Notes: generated by a model not told the origin, from the letters alone. DNA of 64,000 nucleotides from Zoogloea sp. (GCF_023150065.1 NZ_JAKLLN010000019.1:1-64000), one strand, 5' to 3'. Positions 13,158 through 22,841 are shown, counted from the first letter of the stretch. Numbers and translations are program-made.

Positions 13158-14165
13158 TCAGCGCGCTGCCTCCAAGAAGAACCCCCAGATCACGTCCGTG
13201 GCGTCGAGGGCCTGGGAGGCGGGCTCCTTGCCCCGGCGTACGCGCTCGGCGCCGGGCCAGGAATGGCCGCCCCTTTCGGTGACGCACAGTTGCAGCCGGC
13301 TCTCTGCGGCGCAGCCGGAATACACCTCGCAGTAGGCGCCCGGCGTGTCCACGGTGCGGCGCGGTGCCGGGCTGCAGTGGTTGCGCGTTACCCAGCGCGC
13401 CATCGTGTCGGGCACCGAGACAAACTCGAAGACCTTGGAGGGGTCACGGAAGGCGTCGGGGCCGGCGCCACCGTTGAACAACACATGGGTGTCGTCCTTC
13501 GCGTGGATGTGCAGCACCGACACCGGGCGGGACGGCGTGCAGGTGGTGGTGGCGTCGGTGCCGGCTACCGAGGCAATGGCACGGAAGAGGTCGGCGGCGT
13601 CGCAGGCCAGGCGGTGGCTCAACATGCCGCCGTTGGACATGCCGGTGGCAAAGATGCGCTCCCGGTCGATGGGCAGCCTGCCGCGCACGTCGGCCACCAG
13701 GGCGCGGATGAAGCCCACATCGTCGATGTTGCGGTCGCGGGCGTCGCCGCAGCAGTTGCCGGCGTTCCAGGTGGCAAACCGGCCGCCGGGCAGCTTGCTA
13801 TAACCGTTGGGAAAGGCCACCGCAAAGCCTTCCTGGTCGGCCTTGCTCACCCAGCCATAGCGGGCGTCGTCGGCCATGTATTCGGCGTGGCCACCGCCAC
13901 CGTGCAGGGCGATGACCAGGGGCAGGGGCTTGCCCGGCGCCTGGCGGGCGGGGACGTGGAGCAGATACTTCCGCGTCAGCCCGCCATGGCGCAGGCTGTG
14001 CTCGGTGGTGCCGGCGGCGGCATCTGCTGCGGGCTCACGGCGCTGCTCGATACGCTCCCGCAGCCGCTCGCGCAGGCCGGGTCGGTCGGCGTCCTGGGCG
14101 ATGGCGGCGGTGCTGGCGAGAAACAGGATCGCCACCTGGGCGATCCGGCGATGGATGGAGTTCAT
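13158..14165 (-). CDS. secreted CE1-type esterase / PHB depolymerase-like protein
   Basis: 335 residues from MNSIHRRIAQ, with a Sec signal peptide (VAILFLASTAAIAQ). The alpha/beta-hydrolase core shows the oxyanion segment IALHGGGG at about 95, the nucleophile in GMSNGG at about 180, an Asp in HAKDD at about 235 and the catalytic His in GGHSWPG at about 305. Order and spacing fit the LpqC/feruloyl esterase/poly(3-hydroxybutyrate) depolymerase family, so it should cleave esters outside the cytoplasm. Paired Cys (NCCG, TTCT, HCS, YCEV, CAAE) suggest disulfides. The exact substrate is not readable. An arginine-rich linker (30-55) precedes the domain. Confidence 0.85.
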   Translation of the reverse strand: MNSIHRRIAQVAILFLASTAAIAQDADRPGLRERLRERIEQRREPAADAAAGTTEHSLRHGGLTRKYLLHVPARQAPGKPLPLVIALHGGGGHAEYMADDARYGWVSKADQEGFAVAFPNGYSKLPGGRFATWNAGNCCGDARDRNIDDVGFIRALVADVRGRLPIDRERIFATGMSNGGMLSHRLACDAADLFRAIASVAGTDATTTCTPSRPVSVLHIHAKDDTHVLFNGGAGPDAFRDPSKVFEFVSVPDTMARWVTRNHCSPAPRRTVDTPGAYCEVYSGCAAESRLQLCVTERGGHSWPGAERVRRGKEPASQALDATDVIWGFFLEAAR

Positions 14166-14264
14166 GGGCAGCCCTCTGCTTCGTGGGTGTGGCGGGATTG
14201 GCGTGAGTATCACCGAATCACACCCAGGACATGAAGATGGCAGCAGGGCTGTGGAACCCGCCCC

Positions 14265-15365
14265 TCAGCGGTTCGGCCGGTACTTCTCCAGCCAGTGGGC
14301 GTAGGGCGCCGGCAGTACCCAGGAGGGCCGCTCCACGCCCAGCTGCAGGGCAGCCTGATAGGGCCAGTGGGGGTTGGCCAGGTGGGCGCGGCCGACCATC
14401 ACCAGGTCCATCTGGCCGTCGGCCACCACCCGGTTGGCGGTGGCGGGTGCATCGATGCCCCAGGACGAGGCCACCGGCAGCCCGGCCTCGCGCTTCACCC
14501 GCTCGGCCAGGGGCGCCAGAAACGCCGGCCCCCAGGGGATCCGGGTATCGGGGATGGAGAAGCCGACGCTGACGTTGAGCAGGTCCAGCCCACCGGCGCG
14601 GAAAGCACGGGTGAGGTCGATGGATTCGGCCAGAGTCTCCTCGTCGCGGCCATCGTATTCGATCACGCCGAAGCGGGCGGTCAGGGGCAGGCGCTCGGGC
14701 CACTCGGCACGCACGGCGGCCAGGGTTTCCAGCAAGAAGCGGCTGCGCCCGGCATAGCTGCCGCCGTACTCGTCGTCGCGCTGGTTGGCATGTACCGAGA
14801 AGAAGCTCTGGGCCAGGTAGCCGTGGGCAAAGTGCAGCTCCAGCCATTCAAAGCCGGCATCCCGGGCGCGGCGGGTGGCGGCAGCAAAGTCGTCGCGCAC
14901 GCGGGCAATGTCGTCCCGGGTCATGGCCTTGGGAACGCGGGGCAGGTTGGCGCCAAACGCCACGGCCGACGGGCCGAGGATGGGCCAGGCACGGGGGTCG
15001 CCCTCGGGGATGTGATCGTCCCCTTCCCAGGGGCGATTGGCGCTGGCCTTGCGCCCGGCATGGGCGATCTGGATGCCCGGCACGGCCCCCGCGGCCTTGA
15101 TGGCGGCGGCGATGCGGGCCAGGCCGGCAGCCTGTTCATCGTTCCAGAGGCCCAGGCAGCCCGGGCTGATGCGGCCCTCGGGCGCCACGGCGGTGGCCTC
15201 GACGATGACCAGCCCAGCCCCACCCCGGGCCAGGCCGGCGTAGTGGGCCTGATGCCAGTCGTTGGTCAGGCCGTCGGTGGCGCTGTACTGGCACATGGGG
15301 GGCACCGCGATGCGGTTGCGCAGGCTCACATCCTTGAGCGAAAACGAAGAAAACAGGGCAGACAT
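14265..15365 (-). CDS. NADH:flavin oxidoreductase, old yellow enzyme family (XenA/YqjM class)
   Basis: 366 residues from MSALFSSFSL. The FMN-bound TIM barrel is intact: PPMCQYSA near residue 25 with the Cys typical of YqjM/XenA enzymes, HAGRKAS near 105, the substrate-binding pair in HFAHGYLAQSF near 175, YGGS and GRSRFLLE near 200, and GRAHLANPHWP near 335. Such enzymes reduce activated C=C bonds and some nitro compounds with NAD(P)H. It is 80 bases from the MFS pump at 15464 on the same strand, so the two may share transcription. Physiological substrate unknown. Confidence 0.92.
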   Translation of the reverse strand: MSALFSSFSLKDVSLRNRIAVPPMCQYSATDGLTNDWHQAHYAGLARGGAGLVIVEATAVAPEGRISPGCLGLWNDEQAAGLARIAAAIKAAGAVPGIQIAHAGRKASANRPWEGDDHIPEGDPRAWPILGPSAVAFGANLPRVPKAMTRDDIARVRDDFAAATRRARDAGFEWLELHFAHGYLAQSFFSVHANQRDDEYGGSYAGRSRFLLETLAAVRAEWPERLPLTARFGVIEYDGRDEETLAESIDLTRAFRAGGLDLLNVSVGFSIPDTRIPWGPAFLAPLAERVKREAGLPVASSWGIDAPATANRVVADGQMDLVMVGRAHLANPHWPYQAALQLGVERPSWVLPAPYAHWLEKYRPNR

Positions 15366-15463
15366 CGATACGAACCTCAGCAAAGGGAAGCACCCACCAC
15401 TTGGTGGGCGTTAGGCATGGGATTGGACAGAGTGGCTGCCAGTTCCCCGGCGCGTCCGATGCC

Positions 15464-16885
15464 TCAGCCGATTTCACGGCGGCGCCCGCCCCCCGCCAGC
15501 ACAAGGGCCAGCAACACCAGCCCTCCTGCCACGCCAAAGGTGATCCGGGTGGCCACGACGATGGCGCCAGGATCGGCGGCCAGGATCTCCCCGCCCCCCG
15601 CCGCCGCCACAAACACCGCCCCCATCACGGAGGCTCCGGTGATCAGCCCCAGGTTGCGCGCCAGGTTGAGCAGGCCCGACACAAGGCCGCGCCCTTCGGC
15701 GCTCACCCCCGCCATGACCGCCGTGTTGTTGGCCGTCTGGAACAGGGCATAGCCCGCCGTGATGCACACCAGCGGCCCGAGGTAGCCCGAAACCCCCAGC
15801 CCGGCCGGCAGCAGCGCCAGGGCAAAGGCCCCCAGCGCCATGACCCGCAGCCCCGCCAGGGTGATGCGCCGGGCGCCGAAGCGGTCGCTCATGCGGCCGG
15901 CAGGCACCCCCGCCAGGGTCACCACCAGCGGGCCGACCGACACCACAAGCCCCACTTGCACGGCATCGAGCCCGAGCCCGCGAGCGAGGTGAAACGGCCC
16001 GACCACCAGGGTCGCCATCACCACCGTGGCCACGATGGCGCTCGTGGCCAGGCTGACCCGAAGCGCGGCGTCTCGGAACAGGGCCGGGCGGATCAGCGGT
16101 GACGCCACCTTTGCCTCCACCCGCAGAAAGGCCGCCACGCCCCCCAGGGCCGCCAGCAGCAAAGCCCCGTTGAGCCCGCCGAAATGGCCCCGCCCCAAAG
16201 TCATGGCGAGGGCGTAGGCGGCAAGGCTCAGGGCCAGCAGCAGGGTTCCGGCAGGGTCCAGGCCACCCCGCTCCGTGGCCGCAACCCGCTGGTCGGCGGG
16301 CAGATGGCGGTAAGCCAGGCCCAGCGCCAGCAGGCCCAGAGGCACATTCACATGAAAGAGCGCCGGCCAGCCCTCCACCGCAATCAGCACGCCCCCCAGG
16401 GACGGGCCGAGGGCGGTGCCCGCCGCCGACATCGTACCCAGCAGGCCCATGGCGCGGCCGGTTTGCGCCTTGGGCACCAGCTCGCCGACAAGGGCCAGGC
16501 TCAGGGCCATCATCACGGCCGCGCCCAGCCCCTGCAGCACGCGTGCCGCAATCAGCAGTCCGAGGGTGGGCGCCAGGCCACACAGGGCGGAGGCCAGGGT
16601 GAACACCCCCAGCCCCACCAGCAACAGGCGGCCCCGGCCAATGACATCGCCCAGCCGCCCGGCGCTGACAACCAGCGTGGTGACCGCCAGCAGATAGGCC
16701 AGCACGACCCACTGCACCGCCTGGAAGGACGCATCGAAGGCCTGCACCAGGGTCGGCAGGCCCACATTGGCAATGCTGGTGCCCAGGGACGACAGCAACA
16801 CGGGCAAGGCCAGGCTGGCCAGGGCCCAGCGCTCCGACGCACCCGGGGAGGCAATGGCATCCGCGTCCGCCTGGAAGGTCTTCAT
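15464..16885 (-). CDS. MFS transporter, DHA2-type drug/proton antiporter
   Basis: 473 residues from MKTFQADADA; this ATG has a good AAGGAG 6-8 bases upstream. About 14 hydrophobic segments follow one another, with the DHA2 hallmarks SLGTSIANVGLPTL in helix 1, AGRLGDVIGRGRLLL in the loop 2-3 and LGPSLGGVL in helix 5. It should export hydrophobic or toxic compounds using the proton gradient. It is divergent from a LysR regulator at 17041, with a 155-base intergenic region, the usual layout for an inducible pump. Confidence 0.9.
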   Translation of the reverse strand: MKTFQADADAIASPGASERWALASLALPVLLSSLGTSIANVGLPTLVQAFDASFQAVQWVVLAYLLAVTTLVVSAGRLGDVIGRGRLLLVGLGVFTLASALCGLAPTLGLLIAARVLQGLGAAVMMALSLALVGELVPKAQTGRAMGLLGTMSAAGTALGPSLGGVLIAVEGWPALFHVNVPLGLLALGLAYRHLPADQRVAATERGGLDPAGTLLLALSLAAYALAMTLGRGHFGGLNGALLLAALGGVAAFLRVEAKVASPLIRPALFRDAALRVSLATSAIVATVVMATLVVGPFHLARGLGLDAVQVGLVVSVGPLVVTLAGVPAGRMSDRFGARRITLAGLRVMALGAFALALLPAGLGVSGYLGPLVCITAGYALFQTANNTAVMAGVSAEGRGLVSGLLNLARNLGLITGASVMGAVFVAAAGGGEILAADPGAIVVATRITFGVAGGLVLLALVLAGGGRRREIG

Positions 16886-17040
16886 CTTCAGCTCCTTGTT
16901 CCTGATCACGCCGCGAATCGGGCTACAGAAAGCATAGGGCGGGGGCTGACATGGCGGAAGACGCAGCATTTGCACTTTATCCGTGCATCCAACGCCACCT
17001 ATGCTAGCTTCAAGGCAGACCCTTGATCCCGCACACGCCC

Positions 17041-17937
17041 ATGTCCGCCCCCGACCTCAACCTCCTGATCACCCTGGATGCCCTGCTCGCCGAGGGCAGC
17101 GTGGCCGGCGCTGCGCGGCGCCTGCGGCTCAGCCCGTCGGCCATGAGCCGGGCCCTGGCGCGGCTGCGCGAGACCACCGGCGACCCGCTGCTGGTGCGGG
17201 CCGGACGGGGGCTGGTGCCGACGCCCCGGGCACTTGAACTGCGCGACCGGGTCGGCCAGCTGGTGCAGGACGCCAACGCCGTGCTGCGCCCTGCCGAAGA
17301 CGCCCGGCTCGGGCAACTGGAGCGGACTTTCACCCTGCGCACCAGCGAGGGCTTCGTGGAGAACTTCGGGCCGGCGCTCATCGCCCGGGCGGGCGAGGAG
17401 GCCCCCGGCGCGTGCCTGCGCTTCGTGCGCAAGCCCGACAAGGACAGCACCCCGCTGCGGGATGGCAGCGTCGATCTGGAAACCGGCGTTGTCGGCAAGA
17501 GCGCCGCACCGGAGCTGCGCGTGCAGGCCCTGTTCCGAGACCGCTTTGTCGGCGTGGTGCGGATGGATCACGAGCTCGCCCAGAGCGAAGTGACACCCGC
17601 GCGCTATGCCGCCGGCCGGCACGTCCGCGTGGAGCGCCCGGGGCAGGCGCGGGGCGCCATCGACGAAGCCCTTGAGGGCCTCGGGCTGACGCGGCGGGTC
17701 GTCACCCTCGTCGACGGCTTCGCCGCCGCCCTGGCGCTGGCCCGGGCCTCCGACCTGATCGCCAGCGTGCCCGAACGCCACACCGGCATCCTGCGCAGCG
17801 GCCTGCACAGCTTCCCGCTGCCCCTGGCCCTGCCGGAGCTCACCGTCTCCCTGCTCTGGCACCCCCGCCTGGACGCCGACCCCGCCCACCGCTGGCTGCG
17901 GGGCCTGCTGAGGGCGGTGTGCGGGGAGCAGCGCTAA
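17041..17937 (+). CDS. LysR-family transcriptional regulator
   Basis: 298 residues from MSAPDLNLL. The N-terminal winged helix is typical (LITLDALLAEGSVAGAARRLRLSPSAMSRALARLRETTGDPLLVR), followed by LVPTPRALELRDRV and a substrate-binding domain. The upstream GTG or ATG-like starts add only six residues. The divergent MFS pump gene begins 155 bases away, so the regulator probably controls it, perhaps with the OYE reductase. The inducer is unknown. GC is high, as in the flanking chromosome. Confidence 0.9.
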   Translation: MSAPDLNLLITLDALLAEGSVAGAARRLRLSPSAMSRALARLRETTGDPLLVRAGRGLVPTPRALELRDRVGQLVQDANAVLRPAEDARLGQLERTFTLRTSEGFVENFGPALIARAGEEAPGACLRFVRKPDKDSTPLRDGSVDLETGVVGKSAAPELRVQALFRDRFVGVVRMDHELAQSEVTPARYAAGRHVRVERPGQARGAIDEALEGLGLTRRVVTLVDGFAAALALARASDLIASVPERHTGILRSGLHSFPLPLALPELTVSLLWHPRLDADPAHRWLRGLLRAVCGEQR

Positions 17938-17955
17938 GGGCGCCCCTCGGCGACT

Positions 17956-18957
17956 TCACCGCCGCAGCAACGTGGAAGGGTACTCGCCAAAACGCTCCCG
18001 GAACCGGGCGGCAAAGGCGCCCAGGTTCGCGTACCCCCACTGTTCGGCAATGGAGGCCACCGTCGCGCCCTCCGGCGCAGCGATCAGGGCATGCCGGACC
18101 CCGTCGAGACGCACCTCCCGCAAGAACGCCATGGGCGTTGTCCGGCGAAAGTGGCGGAAGGCCGAAGACAGGCCCCGCACGCTGACGCCCACGGCCTGGG
18201 CGACCTCACCCACCGTCGGCGCCTGCCTGGCGTGCTCGCGCATGTAGTGCTCAGCCTGCAGTACGTGCCGTGGCGCGGGCGTCGAGGGGCGCGGCGCCAC
18301 GCCCGCCCGGGCGCTCCACTCCATCAGCATCTGCATTCCCAGCATCTCCTCGAGATGCCGCCCGAGGGGGCCTTCCGCCACCTGCCGGGGAAACTCCGCC
18401 ACACAGCGGCAGCAGTATTCGAGCAGGGCGTTCCAGGCCGACGCGCGGCCGCCGATGGCCAGCTTGGAGGTCCACAGCCGCGCCTCGGCAGGATGACCGG
18501 CCCAGCGCAGGTAGAGCCTCTCCAGACAGTCATGGGGAAACGTGACGTTCACCTGCAAGTGATCCTCGTTGAAGGACGCCTGATAGTCCGTCCGGCTGGT
18601 ATCCACCAGAAAGCTCTCACCGACGGCGGTATCCACCGCCGTCCGGGCCGAACTCCAGTGCCGGGCCACACCCCGGATGGTGGTGAGCACCATGCCCACG
18701 CCCGCCTGCTGAAAGAAATCGGACAGATGCACGGGAATCCCGTAGGAAAACCGGCTCAAGGTCATCTGGCCGATGGCCACCGCATGCAGATCGGCATCGG
18801 GTGCCATGCAACGCGGCCCGGGGTGAACCCGGTAAGGCATATACACCCGCCGGGTAAAGACCTCCAGTTGGTCAAAGTCGCAGGTGGTGATCAGCCGGTG
18901 CCTGTCCGTCATGGCTCCACCGGCATCCACAACCAACGCGCCGCTCAAGCTCTCCAT
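17956..18957 (-). CDS. AraC-family transcriptional regulator (AraC-binding-like sensor)
   Basis: 333 residues. The C-terminal two-helix AraC domain lies at about 235-333 (PTVGEVAQAVGVSVRGLSSAFRHFRRTTPMAFLREVRLDGVRHAL, then VASIAEQWGYANLGAFAARFRERFGEYPSTLLRR). The N-terminal about 200 residues form an AraC-binding-like domain. It sits downstream of the outer-membrane channel gene on the same strand, 60 bases away, and faces the monooxygenase operon. It is therefore one of two candidate regulators for that cluster. Confidence 0.9.
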   Translation of the reverse strand: MESLSGALVVDAGGAMTDRHRLITTCDFDQLEVFTRRVYMPYRVHPGPRCMAPDADLHAVAIGQMTLSRFSYGIPVHLSDFFQQAGVGMVLTTIRGVARHWSSARTAVDTAVGESFLVDTSRTDYQASFNEDHLQVNVTFPHDCLERLYLRWAGHPAEARLWTSKLAIGGRASAWNALLEYCCRCVAEFPRQVAEGPLGRHLEEMLGMQMLMEWSARAGVAPRPSTPAPRHVLQAEHYMREHARQAPTVGEVAQAVGVSVRGLSSAFRHFRRTTPMAFLREVRLDGVRHALIAAPEGATVASIAEQWGYANLGAFAARFRERFGEYPSTLLRR

Positions 18958-19018
18958 GGCTCTCTCCTCGCCCCGGGCGGCCGGCCCCGACCGCCAAGCC
19001 GTGCCGGCCGGAACCCCA

Positions 19019-19963
19019 TCAGAAGACGTTCAACAGACGCAGATTGACGCGCACGTCCTCGCGCACGCCGTTCTCTACCGAAAGGTCCTTGCCCAGGGTG
19101 CCCAGCACCTGCCAACCCGGCGCGAAGAAATGGGCTGCCCCGATCGATGCGCGGCTACGGCGCTGCCTGTCGTTCTGCCCCACCCCATCAAGCTCGGTCT
19201 CGCCACCGCTCAACTGGGACAGGCTGAGGCTGAACGCGGTGGCCGGAGAGTGGTGATAGCGCAGGTGCGACTGGAAATCCCAGCTGCGCCGCTGGCTCAA
19301 TGTCTGGCTGCCAGGCCCGAAATCCCGGTTGTCCCCATGAAACTGCACGTCACCCACCAGATCGAGGGTGAACGACTCTCCCAGGGGCATCACCCCCGCC
19401 GCCTGGAGCGCAAACTTCCAGCGGTTCTCGCCAAATGGGTTGAGCGTGCGATGGCGGTCGTACTGCCCGGTGGGCAGCCATAACCACGGCGTCACCCCCA
19501 GCACGCGCCGACGCTCATCCTTGTAAAGAAATACCGTGCTCGCCAGGATCAGATCGCCCACGCCATTACGCACGCTGGCCCCCCCGAGATCGCCTGCCGT
19601 CTGGATCGACCCGAAGGGCAGCAGGAACTGGGGCGCAACAGTAATCCCACCGATGTCCACGTACTTGACGGCCCTGAGAATCCCTACCTGGGCACGCACC
19701 CGCGCGTCGTCGGAAACCCGGTGCCCCCCCGCGTAAAGGGTGTCTCCGCTCGAATACTGGTAGTAGAGCAGGCCAAGCCGGGTGCCTGCCGGCGCGTAAT
19801 CGTAGTCTCCGGCGTCCACGCTCACCGCCCCGGCCGGTTGCGACGCAAACATGACGGCGGCGGCGGCCATCGCGCCGGCCATCTGCCTTTCACCTGCGAA
19901 ATGGATTCGGGCACCGGCATCCGGGAATCGGCGAGCCATTGCCCGCACTTTTTTTCTGATCAT
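19019..19963 (-). CDS. outer-membrane channel, phenol/meta-pathway type (PF13557-like)
   Basis: 314 residues from MIRKKVRAMARR, preceded by AAAGGAGAC, a strong ribosome-binding site that decides the start. A signal peptide of about 45 residues ends near PAGAVSVD. The mature protein is rich in alternating beta strands (GTRLGLLYYQYSSG, RVRAQVGILRAVKY, GVTPWLWLPTGQYD, WDFQSHLRYHHSP) and ends in VNLRLLNVF, a terminal aromatic typical of beta-barrels. The pattern fits the Phenol_MetA_deg channel family encoded beside hydrophobic-substrate catabolic genes. It is divergent from the monooxygenase operon and probably imports its substrate. Confidence 0.82.
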   Translation of the reverse strand: MIRKKVRAMARRFPDAGARIHFAGERQMAGAMAAAAVMFASQPAGAVSVDAGDYDYAPAGTRLGLLYYQYSSGDTLYAGGHRVSDDARVRAQVGILRAVKYVDIGGITVAPQFLLPFGSIQTAGDLGGASVRNGVGDLILASTVFLYKDERRRVLGVTPWLWLPTGQYDRHRTLNPFGENRWKFALQAAGVMPLGESFTLDLVGDVQFHGDNRDFGPGSQTLSQRRSWDFQSHLRYHHSPATAFSLSLSQLSGGETELDGVGQNDRQRRSRASIGAAHFFAPGWQVLGTLGKDLSVENGVREDVRVNLRLLNVF

Positions 19964-20346
19964 CAAATGTCTCCTTTGGGTGGGGCCGCACATTCGGTCT
20001 GATGCGCTCGGACGCCCGGCGGCAAATCTGCCGCGAATAGCGCGGAGTGCCCGCTCCGATTCGGCAGCCACCTGTCCCGAAACGGCATTTTTTATTTCTT
20101 CAATCCGGACCCGGACCTTGACCGAATTGAAATTTAATTGATGCGCAAATGGCGTCACGAAAAAGGGACGCAGCTTTCACGGTTCGTTCAAAAGAACGCC
20201 AAGGATCGACAAGATGCAGCGTCGGCTCCGCCTCTAAATTCCTTCGCAACACGGAAGCCGGCGCATCAAACGAAGCGCCGGCCCGTGCCACCACAGAGGC
20301 CCCGCCAGGGGGCGAGCCCACAGCACAAGAATGTGAAGGAGACGAT
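19964..20346. other. intergenic region between divergent catabolic genes (383 bases)
   Basis: It contains the start regions of both the channel gene (minus) and the monooxygenase operon (plus). The middle (about 20090-20150) is AT-richer (GGCATTTTTTATTTC, TTGAAATTTAATTG) and is the likely promoter region. A GTTCaaaaGAAC palindrome lies at about 20183-20194. An in-frame extension of the monooxygenase frame runs through 20149-20346 but has a non-protein-like composition. Confidence 0.5.
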
Positions 20347-21996
20347 ATGAACACCACACAAACCCAAGGTGCAGCCAAAGCAAACCAGGACGTCGCGCCG
20401 GATTTCGATGCCATCGTGATCGGAGCCGGCGTCGCCGGCCTTTACCAGCTGCATCGCCTCCGCGAGCTGGGCATGAAGGTGCGCGCCTTTGAGACCGGCA
20501 CCGGGGTGGGCGGCACCTGGTACTGGAATCGCTATCCCGGCGCGCGTTTCGACTCCCAGGCGGAGATCTACCAGTACTGGTTCTCCGAGGAGTTGTACAA
20601 ATCCTGGCAGCCATCCGAACGCTTTCCCGCCCAGCCGGAAACCGAACGCTGGCTCAACTACGTGGCGGACAAACTCGATCTGCGAAAGGACATCCAGTTC
20701 AATACCCGGATCAGCTCGGCCCACTACGACGAGCAGACGGACCTGTGGCGGATCACCACCGCCGACGGCAAGGAGATGAGCGCCCGCTTCCTCATCGCCT
20801 GCTGCGGCATGCTGTCCGCCCCCATCGTGGAACGCTTCCCCGGCCAGGCTTCATTCAAGGGCGAGCTCTACATCACCGGCCTGTGGCCCAAGGAGCCGGT
20901 GGACCTCAAAGGCAAGCGGGTCGCCGTGGTCGGCACGGGCGCCACCGGTATCCAGGTGATCCAGACCATCGCCCCGGAGGTCGGATCCATGAAGGTCTTC
21001 GTACGCACGCCCCAGTACGTCATTCCCATGCACAACCCCAAGTACTCCACGGAGGACTGGGCACAATGGGGCGCACGTTTCCACGAGTTGAAGCAGCGCG
21101 TCCGCTCCACCTTCGCCGGCTTCGACTACGACTTCGATGCCGGCCCCTGGGCCGAAAAGACGCCGGAAGAGCGCACCGAGGTGCTGGAGCGCCTGTGGAA
21201 CGACGGCTCCCTGGCCCTGTGGCTCGCATCCTTCCCCGAGATGTTCGTGGATGAGGAAGTCAGCGAGGAGGTGTCGAAGTTCGTCCGCGCCAAGATGCGC
21301 GCTCGTCTGCACAACCGGGAAGACCTGTGCGACCTGCTGATCCCGAAGGAGTACGGCTTCGGCACCCACCGCGTGCCGCTGGAAAACAAATACCTGGAGG
21401 TGTACCTGCAACCCAACGTGGAAGCGGTGGATTGCAGCACCGTGCCCATCGAACGGGTCGTGCCCGAAGGCCTGCAGACCGCTGACGGCAAGGTGCACGA
21501 GGTGGACGTGATCATCCTCGCCCTGGGCTTCGATGCCGGCTCCGGCGCCCTGACCCGCATCGACTTCCGCGGCCGTGACGGCCGCTCCCTCAAGGAACAG
21601 TGGGGCCAGGAGATCCGCACGGCCATGGGCCTCCAGGTGCATGGCTACCCCAACCTGTTCACCACCGGCGCGCCCCTGGCTCCGTCGGCGGCCCTGTGCA
21701 ACATGACCACCTGCCTGCAGCAACAGGTGGACTGGATCACCGATTGCATCACCTACGCCCGCAACAACGGCAAGAAAGTCATCGAAGCCACCAAGGAGTT
21801 CGAGGACAGCTGGGTGCAGCACCACGACGAGACCGCCGCCAAGACCCTCGTGGTCAAGACCGACTCCTGGTACATGGGCTCCAACGTGGACGGCAAGCCC
21901 CGCCGCCTGATCTCGTACATCGGTGGCGTGGGTAACTACAACAGCCAGTGCGACGACCTCGCCAGCAAGGGCTATCCCGGCTTTGCGATGCGCTGA
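20347..21996 (+). CDS. Baeyer-Villiger-type flavin monooxygenase
   Basis: 549 residues from the ATG after GAAGGAGACGAT (good ribosome-binding site). Two Rossmann motifs are visible: the FAD motif VIGAGVAGLYQLHRL near residue 23 and the NADPH motif VVGTGATGIQVIQ near 195. Between them are GTWYWNRYPGARFDS and the BVMO-fingerprint region FKGELYITGLWP near 175-186. Such enzymes insert oxygen next to a ketone carbonyl, making esters or lactones with NADPH and O2. In the fingerprint FxGxxxHxxxW the His position is Ile here. Length and overall similarity fit cyclic-ketone monooxygenases. The gene leads an operon with a dehydrogenase and a hydrolase. Confidence 0.88.
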   Translation: MNTTQTQGAAKANQDVAPDFDAIVIGAGVAGLYQLHRLRELGMKVRAFETGTGVGGTWYWNRYPGARFDSQAEIYQYWFSEELYKSWQPSERFPAQPETERWLNYVADKLDLRKDIQFNTRISSAHYDEQTDLWRITTADGKEMSARFLIACCGMLSAPIVERFPGQASFKGELYITGLWPKEPVDLKGKRVAVVGTGATGIQVIQTIAPEVGSMKVFVRTPQYVIPMHNPKYSTEDWAQWGARFHELKQRVRSTFAGFDYDFDAGPWAEKTPEERTEVLERLWNDGSLALWLASFPEMFVDEEVSEEVSKFVRAKMRARLHNREDLCDLLIPKEYGFGTHRVPLENKYLEVYLQPNVEAVDCSTVPIERVVPEGLQTADGKVHEVDVIILALGFDAGSGALTRIDFRGRDGRSLKEQWGQEIRTAMGLQVHGYPNLFTTGAPLAPSAALCNMTTCLQQQVDWITDCITYARNNGKKVIEATKEFEDSWVQHHDETAAKTLVVKTDSWYMGSNVDGKPRRLISYIGGVGNYNSQCDDLASKGYPGFAMR

Positions 21997-22013
21997 ACGG
22001 AAAGGAGAACACC

Positions 22014-22781
22014 ATGAATCGACTTTCCGGAAAGACGGCCGTCATCACCGGTGGCAGCAGCGGCCTCGGGTTGGCCATCACGCGACGCATGGCCGAGGAA
22101 GGTGCCGCTGTCGTCATCCTCGACCGGGATACCCAGGGGCAGGCGGTAGCGGACGCCATCTGTTCCACCGGCGGCAAGGCCCTCTTCGTGCAGGGGGACG
22201 TGACCGACGAGGCGCGGGTGTGCGAAGCCATGCGCATCACGGCCACGCATTTCGGCGGTATCGACATCCTGGTCAATAACGCCGGCATCGAAGGCGAGAA
22301 CACCCCCACCGACCGCCTCAGCCTGGCCGAGTGGAACCGCGTCATGGCCGTGGATGTGACCGCGGTATTCCTGTGCTCCAAGCACGCCATTCCCCATCTG
22401 CGGACAGCCGGTGGCGGCGCGATCATCAACATCTCGTCGATCTACGGGATCGTCGGAGGCGGCGACATTCCGCCCTACCACGCCGCCAAGGGCGCGGTGC
22501 GGACCATGACCAAGAACGACGCCCTGCTCTATGCCAGCGAGCGCATCCGCGTGAACTCGATCCACCCGGGCTTCGTCTTCACCCCGCTGGTGGACCGCTA
22601 CGTCCACGACAACGGACTGGCACATGACGCCGCCAAGGCCCATCTGGATGCCCTGCACCCCCTGGGCGGCACCGGCACCCCGGACGACATCGCCTGGGGC
22701 GCCGTGTATCTGGCATCGGACGAGGCGCGCTGGGTGACGGGCGCCGAACTGGTGATCGATGGCGGCTACACCGCCCGCTGA
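22014..22781 (+). CDS. short-chain dehydrogenase/reductase
   Basis: 255 residues from MNRLSGKTAVITGG, with AAAGGAGAA upstream and 17 bases after the monooxygenase stop. Classical SDR motifs are all present: TGGSSGLG (12-19), the adenine-pocket DVTD near 62, NNAG near 88, catalytic Ser in NISSIYG near 140 and YHAAK near 155-159. The acidic residue after beta-2 (ILDRD) favours NAD(H). By context it probably oxidises the secondary alcohol to the ketone used by the monooxygenase. The reverse direction cannot be excluded. Confidence 0.93.
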   Translation: MNRLSGKTAVITGGSSGLGLAITRRMAEEGAAVVILDRDTQGQAVADAICSTGGKALFVQGDVTDEARVCEAMRITATHFGGIDILVNNAGIEGENTPTDRLSLAEWNRVMAVDVTAVFLCSKHAIPHLRTAGGGAIINISSIYGIVGGGDIPPYHAAKGAVRTMTKNDALLYASERIRVNSIHPGFVFTPLVDRYVHDNGLAHDAAKAHLDALHPLGGTGTPDDIAWGAVYLASDEARWVTGAELVIDGGYTAR

Positions 22782-22841
22782 GCATCCCTACCCCAAGGCT
22801 GGCCGTCACCGCACGGCCAGCCCCCCTCGGAGGAGACACGC

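Noticed and set aside
20149-20346. N-terminal extension of the monooxygenase
   Set aside because: The extra 66 residues are low-complexity and charged, and the ATG at 20347 follows a good ribosome-binding site directly before the FAD domain.
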